Positions 1 to 5,185 of a DNA stretch of 5,683 nt are shown one piece after another; position 1 is the first letter of the stretch, and every line of letters begins with the position of its first letter. The stretch covers positions 1 through 5,683 of the forward strand of contig JAEVYU010000069.1 in assembly GCA_023392595.1 (NCBI GenBank). Direction: 5' to 3'. A program made the translations under genes and the position numbers. The notes beneath the pieces are model-generated. The model ran no database searches. It had not been told where the DNA came from and worked only from the letters and a program-made list of their open reading frames with translations. The stretch is from Bacillota bacterium. GTDB lineage: Bacteria > Bacillota > UBA4882 > UBA8346.

Positions 1-28
1 CCATATCGCTGAAAGTTTGTTGTTTCAT
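1..28 (-). CDS. N-terminus of an IS5-family-like transposase (partial, runs off the left edge)
   Basis: Only the first nine codons are in the window, reading MKQQTFSDM from the ATG at 28-26. The start is well supported: on the minus strand AAGGAG (complement of 35-40) sits six bases before the ATG, and a perfect TATAAT lies further upstream. From family knowledge, IS5-group transposases commonly open with a Q-x-(S/T)-F-S-D motif a few residues after the start, followed by a basic segment and the DDE catalytic domain; that resemblance is the whole basis of the call. The element's terminal inverted repeat would be expected between about 60 and 110, but without the other end it cannot be recognised. 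If the call is right, an insertion sequence abuts the upstream region of the DUF1963 gene and is divergently oriented to it. Nine residues are little evidence, so confidence is moderate. Confidence 0.5.
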
Positions 29-55
29 GGAGTTCTCCTTGATTTTGTTACCTTT

Positions 56-84
56 ATTATACGATATCTCCTAGTTATGTTCCA
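56..84 (-). promoter_or_regulatory. Putative promoter of the minus-strand transposase-like gene
   Basis: On the minus strand a perfect TATAAT -10 hexamer occupies 61-56. Seventeen bases upstream of it is TGGAAC (84-79), which matches only three of six -35 positions. The -10 lies about 27 bases upstream of the start codon and the Shine-Dalgarno site falls between them. The weak -35 suits the low expression usual for transposases, but this is prediction by motif only. Confidence 0.45.
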
Positions 85-130
85 GGATATCCCTTGAATT
101 GTTCTGTTTTAATCAGTGGTTCCCTAAATA

Positions 131-156
131 TACAATAGTTTTTTTAAAACTGGAGG
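131..156 (+). promoter_or_regulatory. Putative -10 box and ribosome binding site of the DUF1963 gene
   Basis: TACAAT at 131-136 matches five of six positions of the -10 consensus; the best -35 candidate 17 bases upstream (TTTAAT, 108-113) is poor. GGAGG at 152-156 is a strong Shine-Dalgarno sequence eleven bases before the ATG at 168. Transcription starting near 143 would give a leader of about 25 bases. Together these support the start at 168 over any start further upstream in the same frame. Confidence 0.4.
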
Positions 157-167
157 TATATTCGATC

Positions 168-1052
168 ATGAGCATTTTAGAACTCCATAAAGATTTAGAA
201 CCGTTCCGGAGTGTCTTTGAAAAATCCATTATTTCGTATAACCGAATTATACCGACTTATCAATCAGAAACGGCTTTGTGGGCCAGTAAATTCGGAGGAA
301 TACCCTACTTACCGGAGGGAATGGAGTACCCCAAAAATAACAAAGGCCAACCATTGCAACTTTTGGCGCAGCTCAATTTTGAGGAAATGCCGAGGCTCGA
401 GTTTTTCCCTGAAAAAGGAATCCTGCAATTCTATATTTTAAACAGCTGGGCGGAAAATTATGGCCAGGATTACGATGACCGGACCAATCAGAATCATTTC
501 AGGATATTGTATCATCCGGAAATCGATAAATCGGTTACTGAAAAAACAGTGTTGATTGATCCGGAAGATAATCAATTTCCGATCCAAGAATATCCTTTGG
601 CGTTATCATTTCACCAAAGCAGCGAGCCGGTAGCCATGACTGACTCAATAAGTTGGACCCGATTTTTTCCCGAATATAACAGTTATTTTCAAGATTATCA
701 AGACACCAAGGGGACTGAGGATGAAGAATATTTTACGAAGTTATTTTGGAGCGAAGGTTACTTGATGACGAGATATCGTTTTTTTAAGCAATTTAAGAAT
801 GAGGCAATCGCAGATTGGTATCGCCGGGAAACCCAAAAACACATCACCCATAAAATCAGCGGATATGCCCATTTTATACAGGATGACCGGCGCGGGTTTC
901 CCAATCATGATTTTGATATTCAATTATTGCAGATCGTAAGCGAAGCCAATATTTCATGGGGCGACGGCGGAGTGGCGCATTTCTTTATTAGAAAGGAAGA
1001 TCTGGTCAAGAGGGATTTTACGAGGGTTTTTTATTGTTGGGATTGCGGTTGA
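168..1052 (+). CDS. DUF1963 / YwqG-family protein, 294 residues
   Basis: A cytoplasmic protein of the DUF1963 (YwqG) family; no signal peptide or membrane segment is visible. The family signature is clear. KFGGIPYLP at residues 41-49, followed by a proline-containing strand and LLAQLNF (65-71), matches the N-terminal 'GG-x-P-x-LP ... Q-x-N' block. KISGYAHFIQDD (229-240) matches the family's 'K-x-GG-Y-x-x-F-x-Q-x-D' block, with Ser replacing the first usual Gly. LLQI (253-256) and SWGDGGVAHFFI (263-274) form the C-terminal block. The length is usual for the family and nothing is truncated. The frame stays open upstream to a TTG at 99, but the ATG at 168 has the Shine-Dalgarno site and the family's N-terminal spacing. 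In Bacillus subtilis ywqG lies beside the LXG toxin locus ywqH-ywqL, and the family often accompanies toxin-immunity genes, which fits the SUKH and Imm21-like neighbours here. Its molecular activity is not established; an immunity or accessory role is inference. Confidence 0.88.
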   Translation: MSILELHKDLEPFRSVFEKSIISYNRIIPTYQSETALWASKFGGIPYLPEGMEYPKNNKGQPLQLLAQLNFEEMPRLEFFPEKGILQFYILNSWAENYGQDYDDRTNQNHFRILYHPEIDKSVTEKTVLIDPEDNQFPIQEYPLALSFHQSSEPVAMTDSISWTRFFPEYNSYFQDYQDTKGTEDEEYFTKLFWSEGYLMTRYRFFKQFKNEAIADWYRRETQKHITHKISGYAHFIQDDRRGFPNHDFDIQLLQIVSEANISWGDGGVAHFFIRKEDLVKRDFTRVFYCWDCG

Positions 1053-1065
1053 TCCTATATTGACA

Positions 1066-1126
1066 AAGCAGATTTTGCTTGGAAAGTATGGCGGGGTGTT
1101 CCTGCCTATCTCTTAACAATCTGCTT
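1066..1126. repeat. Perfect 9-base inverted repeat with a 43-base spacer
   Basis: AAGCAGATT at 1066-1074 is the exact reverse complement of AATCTGCTT at 1118-1126. The left arm begins 13 bases after the stop codon of the DUF1963 gene. The spacer is long for a hairpin and no T run follows, so it is a poor intrinsic terminator. It could be a scar or the ends of a very small element; no function can be assigned. Confidence 0.5.
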
Positions 1127-1155
1127 CCTTGAAGGGCTTTGAGCCATAATTAGCC

Positions 1156-1190
1156 AGGTCTTAATAGGGATATGTTCTCTGTTCAGACCT
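1156..1190. repeat. Inverted repeat next to the end of the cryptic minus-strand segment
   Basis: AGGTCT (1156-1161) pairs with AGACCT (1185-1190), leaving a 23-base loop in which AGGGA and TTCTCT can pair imperfectly to lengthen the stem. On the plus strand the right arm is followed by TTATTTG, only weakly T-rich. On the minus strand the structure directly follows the TAA at 1193-1191. It may be a degraded terminator for one strand or the other, but the evidence is weak. Confidence 0.3.
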
Positions 1191-1217
1191 TTATTTGTCC
1201 CGTCCGGGTAGGAAAAC

Positions 1218-1233
1218 GACAGGCTTCCCTGTC
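1218..1233. repeat. Compact hairpin, 6-base stem and 4-base loop
   Basis: GACAGG (1218-1223) and CCTGTC (1228-1233) are perfect complements around a CTTC loop. There is no downstream T run on either strand. It lies inside the cryptic minus-strand segment, so it may be incidental to coding sequence. Confidence 0.35.
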
Positions 1234-1280
1234 ATAAGAACCGGTCCTTCAATCGTGACGTACTCTTCCAGGGAGAGTGG

Positions 1281-1315
1281 GCTTAAGGGGTGAAATAAAT
1301 CACCCTTTCCTTAGC
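1281..1315. repeat. Imperfect stem-loop over the frameshift site of the cryptic minus-strand segment
   Basis: AAGGGGTGA (1285-1293) can pair with TCACCCTTT (1300-1308) over nine positions with one G-T wobble and a six-base loop. Flanking GCTTAAGG and CCTTAGC offer an alternative outer pairing with a bulge. The right arm contains the CCC run where the minus-strand frameshift falls. No terminator tail is present. Confidence 0.35.
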
Positions 1316-1410
1316 ATAAATGTCGTAGGACTCCAAGAAAAATATCGCGAATAATTGTTAATGTGGGTATTACTGAAATCCCATTCATTCTGAGAAAGAA
1401 GGTTCTTTTG

Positions 1411-3270
1411 ATGAAAAGATTCTGTTTTCTGGTGATAATTTTTTTGATTATCTTCAATTCCCTTGCGGTTTACAGTGCTGACAACACAATCATCACCGAC
1501 ATCAATCATTGGGATCATCCCGTCAAAGCTATTTTTACAGGTTACGGCATCCGCTTGACCAAAGTGGAACTGATCAACAATAAGACCTATCCCATATTTT
1601 ACTGCAATTTTCCTGGTTCTTCCGGGTTGCAGGACAAAGAAACCTTTGAAAGAATGGTAAAGGATACCCTAAAAGCAAATGGTTATTGGAGCTATAAATT
1701 GGTATGCAACCTGTTTGAAGTTGAGGTCAAGGGAAATCCCAAAGATAAGCAGTACATCGAGATTTCTTATCAAAATATCGACAAGTATTTCAAGCAATTC
1801 GCGAAAGCGGACAATCTAAAAATTAATTATGAACAAGCAAAGAGAATCATGATCAAACAATTTGGGCCGGAAGCTCACAAAACCGGGTTAATTGAAGAAG
1901 ATCATTATGAGGTTCTCAGAATTAACTGCATTGACAGCATCGTTGAATATAATAACAAGTATTATTATTCCGTCCATAGCCTTGAATCCCATTATGACCA
2001 TTCCGCCACCTTAGGGTGGGCCTTGATTGATGCTGATGATGGCGGTGTATATTATGATCACCAAGAGGGTGTGGCTGTCCCGGCGGACAAAATCCGGAAA
2101 CCCATTGAGCTGATTGGGCTTGATGACGGTACTACTTACAAATTGCTTAGTTCATCATTATCTTCCCCCGTAAACTATTTGTGGCAATACCATAAAAAAA
2201 ATAAAGAATTACAAAAAGTGGATTTAAACACATTAAAAATCGTAAGGAGCATCAAACTGTCAGAGACCTTCATTCAAGGCGATATCCTCTCCTTTACCGA
2301 ATTTAACGATCAAGAGAAAAATGCCTCCCCAAGCACATTGGTAGTGGCGGCCAGGGAAAAAGGCAAATATGCCATTTATAAATCAATGACCGAAAACGAC
2401 CGGTTCCGGTGGTGTTTGGACCCCACGAAAAAGCCGGCTTTCAAAGAATTGCAGGATGTGTTGTATTTCAGACGGGATAACGTCTACATCTTATCAATGA
2501 ACGGTGGAGATATCCAAATCGAGTTTTCAAATAATTCTCAGGATGGGTGGAGTGATTTATCAAAGCCGGGGTACGGAGCGGCAGAAGAAAGCGAACCGTT
2601 AACGGCTGAAAGTTTATATAAAAATTTTTACATCGGAGAAGTTTTGAGTTCGGGTTATATCTATATTGAGCCGTTTGCGGTTGACAGAAAACCCGGTAAT
2701 AAACCCATTGCATTTTCCGGGTATCCAAAACAGATCAAGTTCTATCCCTGCGAGGGAGATCCACAAGCAAAGTTTTATGGAGCCTCCTTTGATTCCGTTT
2801 TTAAAACTAACGTTCCAAGTATTGAGGAAGAAAGCCGATATTTTTTGGAGGAACTTTCCCAACTGCAACAATTTGGGCTGCGTTACATGACGAAGTCGCC
2901 GCCTCAAGAGACCAAAATGGGAATTGCCTTTTTTGGCACCGAGCTTTCCAAAATTGACTATCAAGTGAATGGTGAAAAAAGACCCTATTCGAATTTGGAG
3001 TATCAAAGAATACGAAGTGAATTACTGAAAGATCCGGATGCGGTTAAAGCAAAAGTTGGAACGGAAATATTTGTGAACATGGATTATACAATAATTGAGG
3101 CAAACCAGGTTTTAGTAGGCTATTTCAGCGATCAGCGATTTTCAATGCGACTTTCAAGGTATTTTACCCATAATTCTAAGTATAGCGCAACAGTATACGT
3201 CCTGGATATTTTGAAAGATAATCAGGTAATCAAAACCTATGAGAAGCATAATTGGGACGAGCCTTATTAA
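1411..3270 (+). CDS. Exported protein of unknown function, 619 residues, Sec signal peptide
   Basis: I do not recognise the family over its whole length. The N-terminus is a clear Sec signal: basic MKR, a hydrophobic core from about residue 5 to 20, and a likely cut after V-Y-S (22). Cys5 is not in a lipobox. No later membrane segment is visible, so the mature protein of about 597 residues should be secreted or held at the wall. Residues 138-215 are laid out like a PepSY-type domain: a helix with YEQAK (140-144), a KYYYSV strand (183-188), and an ALIDADDGGVYYD stretch just after 201 recalling the 'v-D-A-x-x-G' turn. From about 260 to 370 there are short strand-rich units such as VDLNTLKIVRSIKL (from 270) that could be beta-propeller-like; both are weak structural impressions. 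The ATG at 1411 is preferred over the upstream in-frame GTG at 1363 because AAGAAGG precedes it by eight bases and it begins the signal peptide. The frame is intact, unlike much of its surroundings. Confidence 0.82.
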   Translation: MKRFCFLVIIFLIIFNSLAVYSADNTIITDINHWDHPVKAIFTGYGIRLTKVELINNKTYPIFYCNFPGSSGLQDKETFERMVKDTLKANGYWSYKLVCNLFEVEVKGNPKDKQYIEISYQNIDKYFKQFAKADNLKINYEQAKRIMIKQFGPEAHKTGLIEEDHYEVLRINCIDSIVEYNNKYYYSVHSLESHYDHSATLGWALIDADDGGVYYDHQEGVAVPADKIRKPIELIGLDDGTTYKLLSSSLSSPVNYLWQYHKKNKELQKVDLNTLKIVRSIKLSETFIQGDILSFTEFNDQEKNASPSTLVVAAREKGKYAIYKSMTENDRFRWCLDPTKKPAFKELQDVLYFRRDNVYILSMNGGDIQIEFSNNSQDGWSDLSKPGYGAAEESEPLTAESLYKNFYIGEVLSSGYIYIEPFAVDRKPGNKPIAFSGYPKQIKFYPCEGDPQAKFYGASFDSVFKTNVPSIEEESRYFLEELSQLQQFGLRYMTKSPPQETKMGIAFFGTELSKIDYQVNGEKRPYSNLEYQRIRSELLKDPDAVKAKVGTEIFVNMDYTIIEANQVLVGYFSDQRFSMRLSRYFTHNSKYSATVYVLDILKDNQVIKTYEKHNWDEPY

Positions 3271-3349
3271 GCCTCTCCTTCAATTTATGCTTTTATTTCT
3301 TACTAATACATATAACTGAAGAATAAATGAAAAACGTTCGCAATAAGGC

Positions 3350-3380
3350 GCATAAGTATTATTTGATATTTTATTTATGC
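3350..3380. repeat. AT-rich inverted repeat just upstream of the SUKH gene
   Basis: GCATAA (3350-3355) and TTATGC (3375-3380) are perfect complements separated by 19 AT-rich bases. The right arm ends nine bases before the Shine-Dalgarno site of the SUKH gene. It could be an operator-like site or a weak hairpin ending transcription from the 619-codon gene. TATTAT (3357-3362) inside the loop resembles a -10 box, but its nearest -35 candidate TTCGCA (3337-3342) is only 14 bases away, so no promoter is called. Confidence 0.3.
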
Positions 3381-3403
3381 ACAAAGGCAAGGAGTAAGAT
3401 GTT

Positions 3404-3841
3404 ATGCTAATATCCAAATTTGATACAACGGATATAGAAAATCATATTGCGGAATTTGAAGCAAAGTACAACTTTAGGTTCCCTGAACAATTCCGGGATT
3501 TTTTATTCAAATGTAACGGCGGCGATACGCCTGAAACAAAATTTAATATCAATAGGGTTTCTTCGGATATTCGGGGCTTATACGGGTTGGGAAAAGCGGA
3601 AAAGAATTTGAATTATGCAATTTTTGAAGGCATGAAAGAAATAGCGGATTTTTTAGCGGACAAGGTGATTCCCATCGGCCCGAATGTCTTTGGTGATTAC
3701 ATTGTCATAGGTACTGATGGAGAACGGACGGGAAAAATATATTTTCTATACCACGATAGACCGAAAAAGTATATTGAGCTTGCGGGAGATTTTCAGTCTT
3801 TTGTAAGTAAGTGTAAAAGCGAGCAGCAACACGTTCCATAG
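3404..3841 (+). CDS. SMI1/KNR4-family (SUKH) protein, probable immunity protein, 145 residues
   Basis: A single-domain SUKH superfamily protein, expected in the cytoplasm. The family pattern is plain: a helical start, then the hallmark P-E-Q-F-R-D-F-L block with NGG (residues 27-40), where 'P-x-x-Y/F-x-x-F-L ... N-G-G' is typical. VIPIGPNVFGDYIVI (88-102) matches the conserved 'PIG-x-x-x-x-G-D' strand pair, followed by GKIYFLYHD (110-118). From family knowledge, SUKH proteins are the most widespread immunity proteins of bacterial polymorphic and contact-dependent toxins, binding and blocking a partner nuclease or other toxin domain. The partner cannot be told from sequence, and no toxin gene is present here. 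The start is fixed by AAGGAG at 3389-3394, nine bases before the ATG. The stop at 3839-3841 overlaps an open stretch in another frame that continues to 3966, so the extreme C-terminus may have been altered by rearrangement. Confidence 0.88.
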   Translation: MLISKFDTTDIENHIAEFEAKYNFRFPEQFRDFLFKCNGGDTPETKFNINRVSSDIRGLYGLGKAEKNLNYAIFEGMKEIADFLADKVIPIGPNVFGDYIVIGTDGERTGKIYFLYHDRPKKYIELAGDFQSFVSKCKSEQQHVP

Positions 3842-3966
3842 AAGAACGAGAGGCCATCTTAATTACAAAAGGCAACGGGCATGTAATTACTGATTCTTTA
3901 AGAGCAAGCTGGCAAGCTGAAATAGACAAATACAGCAGGATTCATCAAGAAGAATTGGTATTGTAA
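3842..3966 (+). pseudogene. Coding-like remnant without a start codon, family unknown
   Basis: The frame that opens at 3817, inside the end of the SUKH gene, stays open to the TAA at 3964-3966 (49 codons). It reads as ordinary protein: EEREAILITKGNGHVITDSL, then RASWQAEIDKYSRIHQEELVL. No ATG, GTG or ribosome binding site begins it. It therefore looks like the C-terminal end of a larger gene whose front has been lost, with the SUKH gene now joined to its left. I cannot assign a family. The tail of a toxin or of another immunity protein would fit the surroundings, but that is context only. Confidence 0.4.
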
Positions 3967-3988
3967 CATACCCGATAACTGATGCGTA

Positions 3989-4281
3989 ATGGATGTACTT
4001 AAGTACGCATTATCCCAAGCGGACGGCGACATAGAGCGAGCTTTGGACATGCTTAAGAAAGTCAAGACGGAACCGATAGTTCGAAGAACCGGCGCCCGTA
4101 TTGAGCAGGCCTATGATTTTTACCAAGCGGCTAATGAGAAACTAGCGTATATAAAAGATTCACATAATTGGGAAGTGAAAAACGCACCGAAAATCGAGGA
4201 GTATATCGCTAAAATAACCGGGCCGACTCGGTCTATGACCTATTGAGCTTTGTCCAATGGACTTTAGGTCTGATTCCATGA
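3989..4281 (+). pseudogene. Frameshifted remnant of an unknown helical protein (about 97 codons)
   Basis: From the ATG at 3989 the frame reads 85 codons to the TGA at 4244-4246: a helical start (MDVLKYALSQADGDIERALD) and then AYDFYQAANEKLAYIKD and NAPKIEEYIAKITG. A coding-like segment in another frame continues from 4222 as ADSVYDLLSFVQWTLGLIP and stops at 4279-4281. Restoring one G in the GGGCC at 4220-4224 joins them into about 97 residues ending ITGADSVYDLLSF and so on. The rebuilt end overlaps the next remnant's ATG as ATGA, typical of translationally coupled operon genes, which supports the repaired frame. No Shine-Dalgarno site precedes 3989 and an in-frame stop lies nine bases upstream, so the front may also be missing. 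If 3989-4246 were an intact gene it would encode 85 residues; I consider this less likely. No family recognised. Confidence 0.5.
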
Positions 4282-4432
4282 GAATATTCACGGTGTTATA
4301 TGACTTTTATTCGGCGATGGCACCGGGTGAGTTGGATAACATTGATTGACGGAAGATGAAAGCGGTTTCGCGGAGATAAAAAAGGCGTGCATTGTGCTGC
4401 CACAAAAGCTAAAAACAAAGAATAGGAGATGA
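4278..4432 (+). pseudogene. Frameshifted small gene coupled to the preceding remnant (about 51 codons)
   Basis: An ATG at 4278, overlapping the repaired stop of the preceding remnant, reads MRIFTVLYDFYSAMAPGELD and NID to a TGA at 4347-4349. A second open segment (4346-4429) in another frame reads LTEDESGFAEIKKACIVLPQ and KLKTKNRR, ending at TGA 4430-4432. Adding one T to the GATTGA at 4344-4349 joins them as NIDLTEDESG. The joined product of about 51 residues has balanced composition and ends seven bases before the start of the next gene, within that gene's Shine-Dalgarno region, so the three genes may once have formed one operon. Family unknown. It could also be the start of a longer gene with more than one lesion. 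Confidence 0.42.
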
Positions 4433-4439
4433 TTTATAA

Positions 4440-4928
4440 ATGGGGTATTATGTAAGAGCTTTTTGTACATCCGAAAAAGTTCCTACCATTAAAGAGATAT
4501 TAGACTGGGTAAAAACTCAAGGTTATGAATTAGAAGTTGCCCCTGATTTTAAAGATAGTAATTTAGATACGGATAAATGGGAACAAGTTGGAATTATTTA
4601 TAAAAAGGGGAAATTGCCTTTTTTATCAGAAGTCAACGTAGATGACGGCTCAGATGATTGTCTTATAAAGGATGAAATTGAGGAGTTTAAGGAATTTCTT
4701 GAGGAAGTTAACGGTTTATTGAATTGGAATAAGAAAAAGGTATTGAAACACCTTAGAGAAACAAAATATATCATCGCTAATCAAATTCCCACCTCAGATT
4801 TTGATGATGATGGTTATAATGCCAATGGAGAATTTCTGAATTATTTTGTTAAGTATTGTGGTGGAATGATACAAGCTGATGGAGAAGGCTTTTACGAAGG
4901 GAATAAGCTGATAGTAAAATTAGATTGA
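4440..4928 (+). CDS. Conserved-looking hypothetical protein, 162 residues, AT-rich gene
   Basis: A complete acidic protein of unknown function with no signal peptide or membrane segment, so probably cytoplasmic. It opens MGYYVRAFCTSEKVPTIKEI, has a charged helical middle (EIEEFKEFLEEVNGLL, then KKKVLKHLRETKYIIANQ) and a C-terminal part rich in Asp and Gly (DFDDDGYNANGEFLNYF, then CGGMIQADGEGFY). Size, acidity and neighbours are those of an immunity protein, but I cannot name a Pfam or Imm family, so that role is inference. AGGAGA (4424-4429) lies ten bases before the ATG. Its G+C is lower than its neighbours': the 60-base lines at 4561 and 4681 are 30-32% G+C, against 50% for the line at 5461. 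Together with its intact state between broken genes, this suggests separate, more recent acquisition. Its stop runs straight into a further remnant in the same frame. Confidence 0.75.
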   Translation: MGYYVRAFCTSEKVPTIKEILDWVKTQGYELEVAPDFKDSNLDTDKWEQVGIIYKKGKLPFLSEVNVDDGSDDCLIKDEIEEFKEFLEEVNGLLNWNKKKVLKHLRETKYIIANQIPTSDFDDDGYNANGEFLNYFVKYCGGMIQADGEGFYEGNKLIVKLD

Positions 4929-5179
4929 CGAACTCCCGGCTATTGTTTGGGTTACGCTGTATTTCGTATATCAACAGGTATTTGGGAGGACCCATATTCT
5001 CTCCTTGGCAACAAGATAGGCGACTGAGCCTGGGATTCAAATGATGAAATACTTTTGAGGCGCAGAGAAGATTATAAAGGCCAGATTTTGTTGAAACGCC
5101 AGAGCTTCTTCTTGGCAAAGATTCCGGGGATGGGTTAAAACCGGTTTCATATGATGAATCTCTCTTAAACCATTTGTAG
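4929..5179 (+). pseudogene. Remnant with an internal stop and a frameshift, family unknown (about 83 codons)
   Basis: Directly after the TGA of the 162-residue gene, the same frame stays open and coding-like: GYCLGYAVFRISTGIW, then EDPYSLLGNKIGD. After a TGA at 5025-5027 it continues AWDSNDEILLRRREDYK. From 5078 a second frame takes over with RPDFVETPELLLGKDSGDGL and KPVSYDESLLNHL, ending at TAG 5177-5179. One A restored to the AAA at 5076-5078 and one substitution in the TGA would give a single product. There is no start codon or Shine-Dalgarno site, so the N-terminus is gone; the boundary with the preceding AT-rich gene is probably a recombination joint. I do not recognise the family. Apart from this remnant and the next one, the 465-base gap up to 5394 holds nothing else that I can see. 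Confidence 0.5.
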
Positions 5180-5185
5180 TATATC

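Larger units (their letters stand above)
1191..1317 (-). pseudogene. Cryptic 41-codon coding-like segment with one frameshift, family unknown
   Basis: Reading the minus strand from the ATG at 1317-1315 gives MLRKG and then a stop. Removing one base from the GGG run (complement of 1303-1305) joins it to an open segment that reads GDLFHPLSPLSLEEYVTIEG, then PVLMTGKPVVFLPGRDK, ending at TAA (1193-1191). The composite of 41 residues has ordinary protein composition and codon use, unlike the surrounding gap. A possible Shine-Dalgarno site (TTGGAG) lies about 12 bases upstream of the ATG. I do not recognise the family. It could be a small gene inactivated by a one-base insertion, the tail of a larger decayed gene, or chance. 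It is convergent with the DUF1963 gene and divergent from the exported-protein gene. Nothing indicates expression. Confidence 0.3.
1053..1410. other. 358-base gap with small inverted repeats and a cryptic minus-strand coding-like segment
   Basis: No intact plus-strand gene is visible. The gap contains a 9-base inverted repeat at 1066-1126, a long-looped one at 1156-1190, a compact hairpin at 1218-1233, an imperfect stem at 1281-1315, and a short coding-like segment on the minus strand (1191-1317); these are listed separately. None of the hairpins is followed by a convincing run of T on the plus strand, so no intrinsic terminator is called. A convincing promoter for the gene starting at 1411 was not found either. 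Confidence 0.6.

Noticed and set aside
99..167. Upstream extension of the DUF1963 gene to a TTG at 99
   Set aside because: It has no Shine-Dalgarno site, would contain the likely -10 box, and lies outside the family's N-terminal block; the ATG at 168 has GGAGG upstream.
1065..1085. Possible intrinsic terminator just after the DUF1963 stop
   Set aside because: The local stem (AGCA/TGCT) is only four bases and is followed by GGAAAG rather than a T run.
1363..1410. GTG at 1363 as start of the 619-residue protein
   Set aside because: No ribosome binding site precedes it, and it would put 16 residues before an otherwise perfect signal peptide that has its own AAGAAGG site.
1318..1518. Minus-strand frame upstream of MLRKG, inside the exported-protein gene
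   Set aside because: It is antisense to the signal-peptide region and has no protein-like composition; only the part from 1317 downward looks coding.
2468..3006. Two overlapping minus-strand open frames within the exported-protein gene
   Set aside because: They are antisense shadows of a long intact gene, lack ribosome binding sites and show no recognisable motif.
3989..4066. UBA/TS-N-like helical motif (ALSQADGDIERALDMLKK), as in elongation factor Ts
   Set aside because: The match is limited to a generic helix-turn-helix spacing; the rest of the remnant does not fit EF-Ts or any UBA protein.
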